NCBI RefSeq assembly: GCF_032452875.1
Contig: NC_083896.1
Coordinates: forward strand, 3,658,001 to 3,722,000
Source: Bos javanicus
Taxonomy: Eukaryota > Chordata > Mammalia > Artiodactyla > Bovidae
Direction: 5' to 3'
DNA length: 64,000 nt
The translations under genes were made by a program, and so were the position numbers. This document shows positions 53,997 to 63,919 of the stretch, one piece after another (position 1 is the stretch's first letter; each line of letters begins with the position of its first letter). The notes under the pieces are model-generated. The model saw only the letters and a list, made by a program, of their open reading frames with translations, was not told the DNA's origin and made no database searches.

Positions 53997-55288
53997 TTTA
54001 AAGAGATACTGTCCCTTAAATAATGTAAAAGAATCACAAAGATTTACAGGAAATCAGTGAGATAAACTTAGAAAAGACAATTTTGACATGTCCTTCAAAT
54101 AGCATGTCTGTTATTTCATTTACATATAAGAATGATCATCTTAAAAGAACATGTATGTATGCCTTCAACTGTCTTTTCACAAAACACTTCTTTTCACCTC
54201 TGCTATACCTGGAAAAATGACAAGGAGTCAGTTTACCTAAAATTATTGCTAAGGCAGGGAAATCATCTCCTTGATCCTTCCACCACCAACATTATCCCTA
54301 AAAAGCAAAACAAAAGAAAAATAGAATCATTTTCCCTCAGGGAATGATTCTGTCAGAGGCAATCCAATCCCTTTACTGAAGCAAAGGAGAGTACTTGTGA
54401 TTAAGTTAAAGGGGAAGAGATTAATTAACTTGGAAAGCAATCTTTAAAGACTCCCTTGGAGGAGGGTGTGAAACTCTCTATTGCTTGGATGCAAATGAAT
54501 CACTCCTATTAATCTTCTGGGTCTAAAAAGGAAAGCCCCTATCCTGGATGAGATTTTAGAGCCTGGAAAGGTGGAGAACCCTGTAAATTCTTTAAGAGCA
54601 GATAATCTAATCTGATCCAGTACCTATGAGAATGGCTGTATGCTTAACAAGTAGATATAAAAGTTAGTTCTTGCAAAATGCAGCAGGGACAGCTGAGTGA
54701 GCAGACTCTCAGGAAGCCAAATCTCCATAGAATAACCTCCTATAATGGACATGCCGTGTTCTGGGAGCCAGGCCTGAAAGACTTGGCTGCAATTTGTATC
54801 AACCAGTAAGTCAGATGGTGGAAGATCAGCATTCAACAGTGACACTGGTTCTGGACCTTCTCTCAACTTGACAAGTGGGCTCTCTAGACCACTATAATTT
54901 AATTTGATAAAAAAGTAATACATTACAAAAAATTTGCACTTTAAAGTTATAAAGTAATTCTTAGCAATTTCCAAGACATTCAACTATTTAGAACAAGATA
55001 TTGATCGCTTGGGGTTTCTTATCCATCATAAAGTTTTCTCATCCCATGAAACTTCACTATCACTTTAAGCAGTTAAAACTACCTTTCATATTTATGTAAT
55101 TTTTTTTTCAAATTCACAGTTTGGAATGACTAAACCGTGCTGTTCAGGTGGACAATTGCATGATTAATTATAAAGATAATAAGTGAGTTTTATCTAACCT
55201 CAATACAAGGAGCATCTTCTAAAACTGCAGAATATATGCACAAATTGGTCAATCCTTCAAATATGGACAGATGAACTCTGGGAAGAAG
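53997..55288. other. Gene-free stretch with one unrecognised 119-codon frame
   Basis: The minus-strand frame 54624-54983 (LVKLREGPEPVSLLNADLPP at its centre) is longer than its neighbours. I recognise no domain, signal peptide or splice signals, and nothing around it looks like an exon. It could be an old LTR or chance. The rest is AT-rich with no identifiable repeat. Confidence 0.4.
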
Positions 55289-55573
55289 ACTGCTGCTGCT
55301 GCTGCTGCTGCTAAGTCACTTCAGTCGTGTCCAACTCTGTGCGACCCCAGAGACGGCAGCCCACCAGGCTCCCCGGTCCCTGGAATTCTCCAGGCAAGAA
55401 CACTGGTGTGGGTTGCCATTTCCTTCTCCAATGCATGAAAGTGGAAAGTGAAAGTGAAGTTGCTCAGTCGTGTCCAACCCTCAGCCACCCCATGGACTGC
55501 ATCCTACGAGGCTCCCCTGTCCATGGGATTTTCCAAACAAGAGTACTGGAGTGGGGTGCCATTCCCTTCTCCT
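55289..55573 (-). mobile_element. Bov-A2 dimeric SINE with CTG repeat
   Basis: Starts with (CTG)8 at 55291-55313, then two antisense monomers separated by 'gcatgaaagtggaaagtgaaag'. It ends at 'gtgccattcccttctcc'. Both monomers are well conserved. Confidence 0.95.
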
Positions 55574-56137
55574 AAAACTAGGCATAGCTAAATGTCTGAA
55601 GAGGGGCAAAAAGATAGGGAAAGTAAATATCTCCTTCAGCTATTAAAATAAACAGAGGTATAAAGTTCACAGAAACAAAATTCTGTGCTTTCCTATCAAC
55701 AACCTCAAGTTATTGAGTAACTGAACTGATATTAAAAACCTGTATCAGTTGATGTTATAATTTACTCCTTAAAGAAAGTGCTATAGGCCATTCAGGAAGG
55801 GACCTGTAGAGAATCCAGTCTCATAGCAGGTTGGTAGATCTATCCTTACTCAAAGATAAGCAAACAGGTAAAAATGATATCAAATTAAAAAGTTGCATGT
55901 ACAAATATATATTCAGAGCATCTGGAGTATGAGAGCATATTTTATAATGTTTTATTGATGAAACAAAAATGTTTGCCAAGATAACGCTCTTAAATGGAGC
56001 CAGGAGGTCATTAAGAAAGTGTGACTTGTGCATATCTCAGCCTGGATGGAATCAGGTCTTTTGACCACTTATTTTTCTAAAGAAGTCATCCAGAACTTCT
56101 GTCAGAAACACAAGATACTTATTGAAACTTCCATCGG
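55574..56137. other. Gene-free stretch, nothing recognised
   Basis: No supported feature. Confidence 0.4.
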
Positions 56138-56763
56138 AAACAATGGAAACAGTGACAGATTTTATATTTTGGGGCTCCAAAATCACTGCAGATGGTGACT
56201 CCAGCCTTGACATTAAAAGATACTTGCTCCTTAGAAGAAAAGGTATGAACAAGCTAGACAGCATATTAAAAAGCAGAGACATTACTTTGCCAACAAAGGT
56301 CCATCTAGTCAAACCTACGGTTTTTCTAGTAGTCATGTATGGATGTGAGAGTTGGACCATAAAGAAAGCTGAGTGCCTAAGAATTGATGCTTTTGAACTG
56401 TGGTGTTGGAGAAGACTCTTCAGAGTCCCTTGGACTGCAAGGAAATCCAACCAGTCCATCCTAAAGGAAATCAGCTCTGAATATTCATTGGAAGGACTGA
56501 TCCTGAAGCTGAAATGCCAATACTTTGGCCACCTGATGGGAAGAACTGACTCATTGAAAAAGACCCTGATGCTGGGCAAGATTGAAGGCAGGAGGAGACG
56601 GGGACGACAGAGGATGAGATGGTTGGATGGCATCACCTGACTCAATGGACATGAGTTTGAGTAAACTCTGGGAGCTGGTGATGGACAGGGAGGCCTGGCA
56701 TGCTGCAGTCCATGGGGTCGCAAAGAGTCGGACACCACTGAGTGACTGAACTGAACTGAACCC
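56138..56763 (+). mobile_element. BovB LINE 3' end
   Basis: Sense copy from the codons for TMETVTDFIFWGSKITADGD to the tail 'gactgaactgaactgaa'. A single frame of 172 codons (56122-56640) runs to WLDGIT and stops at a TGA created by a one-base insertion ('catcacctgactcaatgg' where others have catcaccgactcaatgg). The remaining 3' coding sequence is in another frame. Confidence 0.93.
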
Positions 56764-57085
56764 TAAAATAACTAGTAATAGCCTATCTGTGTATCAGACC
56801 CCTGTCTAAAAATACTCATGACTACTTAAGGACAAGTATTTCCTCACTAAAGTCAAGAGTCAATCACAGTTTTCTCCAGGCAACTTTTAACAGCCAAATG
56901 GCTTCTTGTCTGTATAACCCCCAACACTTTCTCTTCCCTGGAGCACTCTTTCAGTTCTACCTGAACCTGTGTCTTCTGAACAGTATTTCTTAAGACCTCA
57001 AATAAACTCTTGTCTTATCTGCAGCCTTCTGCAATGTATTTAGTTATCACATCAAAGAAATACTTGGGAAAGCAATTTTTATTCT
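56764..57085. other. Gene-free stretch, possible LTR end
   Basis: 'cctcaaataaactcttgtcttatc' near 56997 could be the polyadenylation region of an LTR, but no boundaries were found. Confidence 0.3.
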
Positions 57086-57089
57086 CAAG

Positions 57090-57567
57090 AGAGTTAAAGA
57101 AAATAACACACTCATGTTCATGGTAGTACTATTCAAAATAGCCAAAGGTGGAAGCAGACCAAATATCTATTAATGAAGAGGTAACAAATGTGGTATATAC
57201 TCTAATGGAATATTATTTATCTTTCAACAAGAAGAAAGTTCCAAGGTACAGGACAATATGGATGAACCTTCAAGAGATTATACTAAGTACAATCAGTCAG
57301 TCACAAAAAGCCAAATGCTGTGTGATTCCATTTATTTAAGGCATCTAGAGTAGTCAAATTCATGGAAAGAAAGTCCCTGTCCATCACCAACTCCTGGAGT
57401 CTACCCAAACCCATGTCCATTGAGTCGGTGATGCCATCCAACCATCTTATCTCTTGGGACTGGAGAGAGTGGGAATTGGAATGTTGTTGCTTAAATTAGA
57501 TAAATAAGCTGTGGAGATTAGTTGCACAAAAATGTGAATATACTTAACACTACTTATATATTTCTTC
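57090..57567 (+). mobile_element. Ancient L1M (L1MA-like) ORF2 end and 3' UTR
   Basis: Sense: 'gttcatggtagtactattcaaaatagccaaagg', 'taatggaatattatttatct', 'gatgaaccttcaagagatta', 'catttatttaaggcatctag', then after a BovB fragment 'gggactggagagagtgggaa', 'gagattagttgcacaaaaatgtgaatatacttaac'. Frame destroyed. Confidence 0.8.
57373..57452 (-). mobile_element. Isolated 80-bp BovB fragment inside L1M
   Basis: 'gtccctgtccatcaccaact', 'cctggagtctacccaaaccc' and 'tgagtcggtgatgccatcca' match the BovB C-terminal coding sequence in antisense. It lacks the BovB 3' terminal 60 bp, so it is not a standard insertion. Confidence 0.88.
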
Positions 57568-57681
57568 TTAGAAAGTGTCATGATTCTGGCATCTTTTGGT
57601 GAGCTCTCGCTGGCCCTTGACAATCCGGGGTGGAAGGTGTAAATTTCGTGCTGGGCCATTCCCATATCCACAATAACAATT
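57568..57681 (+). pseudogene. 28S rRNA-derived fragment
   Basis: 'ggtgagctctcgctggccct' and 'tgacaatccgggg' (57598-57630), then 'ggtgtaaatttcgtgctgggcc' and 'cccatatcc' match a conserved mammalian 28S rRNA segment that I know from memory (…ggtgagctctcgctggcccttgaaaatccgggg…). Upstream, 'gaaagtgtcatgattctggcatctttt' matches the preceding 28S bases with C-to-T and G-to-A changes mostly at former CpG sites. About 110 bp, no flanking rDNA. It is a dead fragment, not an rRNA gene. Confidence 0.8.
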
Positions 57682-57807
57682 AAGAATACATTTTAAAAAA
57701 GAAAATTAATGAAAATAAGAGCATGATATAGCATATAACAGAAATAACTATCAATTTTAATCAGAAAATGTGAAGAATTGCTACACAGAATTTAAAATAC
57801 AATGAGT

Positions 57808-57905
57808 GTACCCACTGCAGTATTCTGGCCTGGAGAATTCCATGGACTATATAGTTCATGGGTCATAAATAGTCTGGCACAACTGAACTATTTTCATTTC
57901 ACTTC
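57808..57905 (+). mobile_element. Bov-A SINE, 5'-truncated
   Basis: Sense fragment 'acccactgcagtattctggc', 'gagaattccatggactatat', 'agtctggcacaactgaacta'. Only the 3' half is present. Confidence 0.85.
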
Positions 57906-58196
57906 AAGAGTAGAATCTAGACTACTCAAAGTCAAATCATTAACAGCAAAAAACAAGCAAATTTCCAGATTTTAAAACAACATTTAAAAATTCTAACAGC
58001 ATTCAGAGGACAAAGAAAAGATGATATAAGTGATTAAAAACAAACAAGCACAAAAGAACCAAGTTATTTAAATAGTTGACATGCAACATGCAACGAAGGA
58101 GTAAACAGAACAAAAATAGGAAAAAAAAAAAAGCTAAACTGAAGAAAAGCCTGAGTCTGCAGATCAAAAAGGCTCATAGAATAGTTACTGAAACAA

Positions 58197-58400
58197 GGTG
58201 TAGGCCCTTCCTTGGCAGTCCAGCCATCAGCACTCTGCCTCTCAGTGTGTTTCCATCCCTGGTCAGGGAACAATGATCCCACGTGCCACGGGGCAACTAA
58301 ATCCTGTATGTTACAAGGAAATATCCTGCATGATGCAAGGAAGATCCTGTGTATTGCAGCTAGACCTGATGCAGCCAAATAATAAATAAATATTTAAAAA
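58197..58400 (+). mobile_element. CHR-type (cetartiodactyl) tRNA-derived SINE
   Basis: Differs from Bov-tA in its body: 'cttccttggcagtccagcca', 'catccctggtcagggaacaatgatccc', 'cgtgccacggggcaactaaa', 'agatcctgtgtattgcagct' and the A-rich tail 'ccaaataataaataaatatttaaaa'. This is the CHR SINE layout shared by ruminants, hippos and whales, so it predates the Bov-tA insertions. Confidence 0.88.
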
Positions 58401-60704
58401 AAAACACAAAACACAGAAGCGTTTACCCAAAAGTTGCACTCAAAATGCACTAAAAATAAAATCCAAAAATGCAAACTAAAAAACAATGAATAGCTAGATA
58501 TGCAAAGATGAAGTTGTTGAATTTTTAGGGTTTAGAATAGGGAGATATTGCAAGTATTCAGGGAAAATAAAACAGAAGTTTAGAAACAATTTAACAGTAA
58601 CAACAGAAAAAAAAAGAAAAAACAACAACAAAAGCCTTTTTACTTAAAAGTATGGGAAATCTTTGCCTCTGCAATGTTAAGTTACAGAAAAAAAGGTATT
58701 TGAAGGTAGGGGATATGACCTAAAATCGGTGTACCTAACCTAGCTGAATGTGAACCAAATCTGTAGGTATAATGTATAAATGTATATGGACTTAAAGTTG
58801 AATTTAAATTTTGTTCTGGTGTTCTAATTATCCTAGGCTAGCATTGATGAAATACATGAATTTGTGTTGTGTAGTGATGAATTATCAGAGAAAATGGTTT
58901 CTAGCTTAAGTCCCTAAATCTTAGAATAAATTAATACTGTACTTCTGCACTCAAAAATAAATAAATTGAACTGGTATCTATTTGAAAATTATCCCATATT
59001 TATCATTACAAGGGAAAATTATTTTTTAAATAATTGGTAAACATTAACTCCACAGTAATAAATTGGTACTTGTGATGCTGAGTTGGTGGATTCCAAAATT
59101 CTTTGAATTTGAATATATGACCAGAGGTAATTTTTATAAATGCTTAAATTATTTTTTGATTTAAGAGGATGATCTCCTAAATGATAGATAACACATTTAT
59201 CTACTGTTGGTTGACATGATTTCACTATTTCTGACAGTTCTTCAAGAGTAGAGTCCTGAAGCCAATTAGGAAAGCTGGACAAAGTCCAGGAAAGAGTAAC
59301 AAGGATGTTTAGAAAAGCTAGCTTCACAGATGTTGAGAAATCGACCAAGTGGAAATTATTTACTATAGAAAGGAAAGAGGATATCAGCATCTCAAAGATA
59401 AAACCAAAAGATGCAAAATGGAGAACACAACAATAATTCATCTTTGTCCAGAGACAATCCCAGAGAGGAGGCTAGAGGACTGGCCAGATGGATACAGGTA
59501 GTTCTTAAAGGATACAAAATCTAGAAGAGCAATCGAACCTAGAAACCACTTAGGAGAACAAATGGGCATTTAGCTACATTCCAACACTGTTTTATTTGAA
59601 GTTGGTCACAGTTAATATTTTATAAGAGAATCATAATTTCCTAACATTTGAAGTCATTCAGAAAAGGGAATGAGTCTTCATCAGGGTTGGTTGTGTTTGG
59701 GTGGCAGGTGGTGAGTGACTTCCTGCAAAGCAAGATGATATCCACCTGTTGCAGAGAGAGCATGTTTTCCTCACAGTTCCCTCTGGCAGAAAGCCTTGGC
59801 CACTGCCAAAGGCAGGTTCAAAATCTATCAAGAGTTTAATCCCATATGTCATCTCCTATGCCCATAAATTTTAGGACTTGAGATGAGGCTGGCTTTGGAT
59901 AAGAAATTGAAAAATCCTGGGTCATAAAACTACTGTCAACACAGCCGTCCAAGAACAGAGCATGCAATTATAAGTTTGAGAAGAGGAGGTTGAGGGTGGA
60001 AGAGATGACGAGTCAAAGTTGAGATTTCAATCTGTTTCCCTCAGACTTGAAAGAAGTGTAATTCTAAAAGCAGACTTCTTTCACTAGGAAGGACATATAT
60101 TGAGGAAGTGGGTGGGAAAAAAAGGGGAAAAAAAAAAAGCAGCAAAGACACACGGGGGAATGATCAGCAGCAGTGGGCTGTCATTGTTCACAGAAACTGA
60201 GTACCATATTTTTGAAATGGAACTTTAACTAATGTATAGAATGGGTTATGCTGTCCTGCTGTAATTCCTAATTAGCACAGGGAAATGTGATGATCGCTAC
60301 CCAGGACCCGTCTGCTTTAATTCCATTGTCCTACTGATAGATATAGTCCTTCATAGGAAATAGCTTCATTATTTAGCTGGGAAGACCAACCACTTAGAGA
60401 ATTATATCTTAGTATAATTATTCTGTAAATAGTATACAAACTAGTGTTTGTACAACCTAGTATAACAACTTAGAAGATAACATCTTCATATATCATAAAT
60501 AGCATTAAAAACTAGAATATATGACACGTACCTTAACAGAAGGGCAATGGAAACCTGCAAAAAAATGCTTTCTCTTAAAAATAGTCACTAAGAGATAATG
60601 CACTTATTCTAAAATCGAAATACAAATTCTAATGTAGAAACATATTCAGAACTTAAGCTAAACTTTAAAAAAATTGAGTATGTGTATGTGTGTATGCATC
60701 TCAT
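58401..60704. other. Long gene-free stretch without recognised repeats
   Basis: About 2.3 kb lacking the LINE and SINE signatures that crowd the rest. It holds a 140-codon minus-strand frame (59019-59441), with no domain I recognise, and a segment at about 60160-60340 of more balanced composition ('gctgtaattcctaattagca'). A few A-rich runs occur (58604-58630, 60118-60138). No exon, promoter or RNA gene could be supported. Confidence 0.45.
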
Positions 60705-60925
60705 TCATGTGTGTGCTCAGTCATGTCTGACTCTGCAGCCCCATGGACTGTAGCCCATCAGGCTCCTCTGCCCATGGAATTTTCCAGGCAACAACACTGG
60801 GGTGAGGTGCCATTTCCTACTCCAAGGGATCTTCCAGACCCAGGGATGCAATCCACATCTCCTGTTTCTTCTGCATTAGCAGGGGTATTCTTTACTGCTA
60901 TCTTCTCCTGGGAAGCACCATTACA
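60705..60925 (-). mobile_element. Bov-tA SINE
   Basis: Antisense copy: 'gtgtgtgctcagtcatgtct', 'gactgtagcccatcaggctc', 'ccaagggatcttccagaccc', head 'ctgctatcttctcctgggaag'. Confidence 0.92.
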
Positions 60926-61083
60926 AAGACTTTAAAAACCACAACCTATCTTGAGGGGATAAACCCAAGCTCTCCTGGAGAATTCTCTCATTAAGTTCTT
61001 CACATGCTTTTAAATGCCTCACTTTTCACTGTACTTGCTTTTGTACCCTCAATGGAAGTCTTGATTTGTCTTTGCATCCTCAG

Positions 61084-61242
61084 TGTTGTGTGTGTGTGTC
61101 TGTGTGTGTGTTACTCACTCAGTCATTTCTGACTTTTTGCAACATCATGGCCTATAGCCCACCAGGCTCCTCTGTCCATGGAATTCTCCAGGCAAGATTA
61201 CTGGAGTGAATCGCCATTCCCTTTTCCAGGGATCTTCCTGAC
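61084..61242 (-). mobile_element. Bov-tA SINE, head-truncated, with TG tail
   Basis: Starts with (TG)n interrupted once (61083-61111), then 'ctcactcagtcatttctgac', 'ggctcctctgtccatggaat', and stops at 'cagggatcttcctgac'. The tRNA-like head is missing. Confidence 0.88.
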
Positions 61243-61385
61243 CATCATTATAATATCATGCAAAGTATTTTCATTTTCCTAGAAATCCTCCATGCCTTCC
61301 CCCATTCATCTTTCCACACTCTGTTAGCCCCTGGCAACAGAGATGACTTTATTGTCTCTATACATCTGCCTTTTCCAAAAGGTCA

Positions 61386-61599
61386 TGTGGGCTTACCAGG
61401 TGGCACGAGTGATAAGGAACCTGCCTGCCAATGCAAGAGACTTAAGAGACATGGATTCAACCCTTGGGTGGGAAAGATCCCCTGGAGGAGAGCAAGGCAA
61501 CTCACTCCAATATACTTGCCTGAAGAATCCCATGGACAGGCTACAGTCGATATGGCCCCACAGAGTTGGACACAATTGAAGTGATTTTGCATGCACACA
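61386..61599 (+). mobile_element. Bov-tA SINE inside L1M
   Basis: Sense copy: 'gtgggcttaccaggtggcac', 'cctgccaatgcaagagactt', 'ccatggacaggctacagtcg', 'gcatgcacacag'. The segment 'gaggagcctggc' is deleted. Near-identical flanks aggtcat/aggccat (about 61380 and 61598) are the likely TSD. Confidence 0.9.
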
Positions 61600-61919
61600 G
61601 GCCATATAGCTGGGATCATACAGTATATAACGTTTTAAGATGGGTTTGTTTCACTTCATGTTATGCATTTAAGTTCCCTCCATGTTTTTTCATGGCTTGA
61701 TAGCTTAATTCTTTTTAGTATTAAGTGCCATAATATTGCCTGTGTATACTACAGTTTATTTATCCATCCACCTACTGAAGGACATGTTGGTTGCTTCCAA
61801 GCTTGGCAATTATGAATAAAGCTGTTATACATATGTGCATGCAAGTTTTTGTATGGGAGTGTTTCCAGCTCCTTTGGGTAAATACCAAAGAGAATTATTG
61901 CTGGACCTTGTGTTACAGA

Positions 61920-62070
61920 TTTGACCTGCCAATGCAGGAGACCCGAGTTCCATCCCTGGGTTGGGAAGATTCCCTGGAGAAGGGAATGGCAACACACTCC
62001 AGTGTTCTTGCCTGGGAAATCCCATGGACTGAAAAGCCTGGTGGTCTACACTCCATGGGGTTGCAAAAAG
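61920..62070 (+). mobile_element. Bov-tA SINE inside L1M, 5'-truncated
   Basis: Sense copy lacking the first 30 bp of the head: 'cctgccaatgcaggagaccc', 'gggttgggaagattccctgg', 'ccatggggttgcaaaaag'. L1M resumes at 'aaatggccaaactgtcttcc'. Confidence 0.9.
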
Positions 62071-62197
62071 AAATGGCCAAACTGTCTTCCGAAGGGGCTG
62101 TCCCATACCATTCACTTTCCCGCAAGTAACAAGTGACAGTTCTCGCTGCTTTACCTCCTCGCCAGCATTTGCAGGTGTCAGTGTTCTGGAATTTGGC

Positions 62198-62413
62198 TGA
62201 TGCAAAGAGCCAACTCATTGGAAAAGACCCTGGTGGTGGAAAAGATTGACTGCAGGAGGAGAAGTGGGAAAAAGCGGATGAGATGGTTGGATGGCATCAC
62301 TGACTCAAGGGACATGAGTTTGAGTAAACTCCAGGAGATAGTGAAGGACAGGGAAGCCTGGCATGCTGTAATCCATGTGGTTGCAAAGACTTGTAAACCT
62401 AGCTACTGAACAA
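62198..62413 (+). mobile_element. BovB LINE 3' end inside L1M
   Basis: Sense fragment from 'gatgcaaagagccaactcat' to 'gtaaacctagctactgaacaa'; it encodes RANSLEKTL and WLDGITDSRDMSLSKLQE in a 69-codon frame that ends outside the native stop. TSD not resolved. Confidence 0.9.
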
Positions 62414-62600
62414 TAATCCGTGAGTATAGGTATCTCATTGCTGTTTTGGTTTTCATTTTCTTAATGATTTATAATGTGTGATATTTTTTCATATACTCCT
62501 TTTTCATCTTAAGATTGTCTTTGGTGAGGTGTATGTTGAAGTTTTGGGCTATTGTTTAATTGGATTTTCTGCTTTTGCCAACCTCTTTTTATCTTTTATA

Positions 62601-63615
62601 ATTTTCACAACAAACCAGTCAGAGATTACAATGATTTCTACCAAACGTTAAGTATTTTTCCTAGAGCCACTGGGATGTCAGTCTTTTTGGCCTTTAATAT
62701 TTTGAATCTAAATCCTAAGTCGTTTGCCCTATGCCCTGATAACTCAGAAGAAATTGGCCATCAAAAGTGTCTTGAATAGTGAAATTAAGATTGGCCTAAC
62801 GTTTGCAAATTCTTGTTCTGATATTTCATCCTCCATATGCCATAGAGAAATCTGGTCTATTGGAAACCATGTGGTATAGGCTCCTGGTTGTGTTTAATGA
62901 TCCTTCTGCTCAGGCTAGGGAGATCAGACATGCATATTGTGCTTTATAAAGATGCCACTGGGAGTCAGGCTGGAGTTCAGCGGTTCCAGCAGAGGAAGCA
63001 AAACAGCTGTTGTGATGCCTGCAGCTTGGGGCAGAAACAGAGTTATAAGAGCTGTCAAAGAGTGCCCCATGAGCTCTGCTTTTCATGGCCTGCCTTCTCA
63101 CACAGTGCCTCCTGATCTCAGAGGCTTTATTATGATGATGATTCTATTTCTAGTGAGCCCAAAGAGCGCAAGGGAGATTATTATAAGAAAGCACTATAGG
63201 TATATAGGACTTATCCCTTGGAGGACCATTTCAAAGGTTTTGAGTTTCAACCATTCTGATGCTTTAAAAATAATCCAAGGATTTAGAAAGTCTGAAAACA
63301 GAGTTGTGCTCTAGATAACAGTATGGTACACAAAGTCTTTGATTTATCACAAAAGACAGCAAGAGGTCAGGGCATATTTTCATCCCTGAAGTATAGATTT
63401 GGATCTACAAAAGATAGTTTATGGCTGGGGTTTTTGAAGTGTCTGGTGTCACAGAATATTTACAAAAAAAAAATTTTAAAGAAAACTTTAAAAAAGAAAC
63501 TCGATCTTCTACAGAGCAGTGAATGACAGTTTAATATTTTGTGTAAAATAATATGCAATAAAGAAAATTTATAGTATTTTGCAATAAAAATATTTGTAGT
63601 AGACAGTTTCTCATT
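62601..63615. other. Gene-free stretch without recognised repeats
   Basis: About 1 kb. Overlapping short frames at 62888-63115 and 62937-63314 show no domain. The block 62930-63180 has more balanced composition than its surroundings. No exon could be supported. Confidence 0.4.
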
Positions 63616-63897
63616 TCTTAAAAATCTTTATTTAAAAAATTGATGATAATTGTTTTACAATGTTGTTTTGTTTCCTGCCCTACAGCAAGGTGAACCAGTC
63701 ATAACTGCATGCATATATTCTCTTCATCTTGAGTCTCCCTCTTACCCACCCTCAATCCCACCCTTTAGGTTGTCACCGAGTGCCAAGCCAGGTTCTCTGT
63801 GATATATAGCAAGTTCCTGCTAGCTGTTTTAAACATGGCAGCTTATGTCTCAATGCTATTTTCTCAATTTGTCTCACCATCTCCTTTCCCCAAAGAA
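63616..63897 (-). mobile_element. LINE-1 3' UTR, antisense, truncated
   Basis: 'attgttttacaatgttgttttg', 'cctgccctacagcaaggtga', 'ttaggttgtcaccgagtgcc' and 'ctcaatgctattttctcaat' are the artiodactyl L1 3' UTR in antisense. It ends 5' at 'catctcctttccccaaagaa'. Confidence 0.85.
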
Positions 63898-63919
63898 GAT
63901 GTACAGAGTAAGATGGTAG

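Larger units (their letters stand above)
61243..62600 (-). mobile_element. Ancient L1M 3' region split by two SINEs and a BovB
   Basis: Antisense L1 pieces: 61243-61385 ('agaaatcctccatgccttcc', 'tagcccctggcaacagagat'), 61600-61919 ('gggatcatacagtatataac', 'gaaggacatgttggttgctt', 'tcctttgggtaaataccaaagag'), 62071-62197 ('gccaaactgtcttccgaagg', 'cctcgccagcatttgcaggt') and 62414-62600 ('ataggtatctcattgctgtt', 'tctttggtgaggtgtatgtt'). Together they give a continuous, if diverged, ORF2 end and 3' UTR. Confidence 0.85.

Noticed and set aside
54624..54983. 119-codon minus-strand frame as a coding exon
   Set aside because: No recognisable domain or supporting splice context; length is within chance expectation for this composition.
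57568..57681. Functional rRNA gene
   Set aside because: Only about 110 bp of 28S with many CpG-decay changes; no 18S, 5.8S or spacer context.
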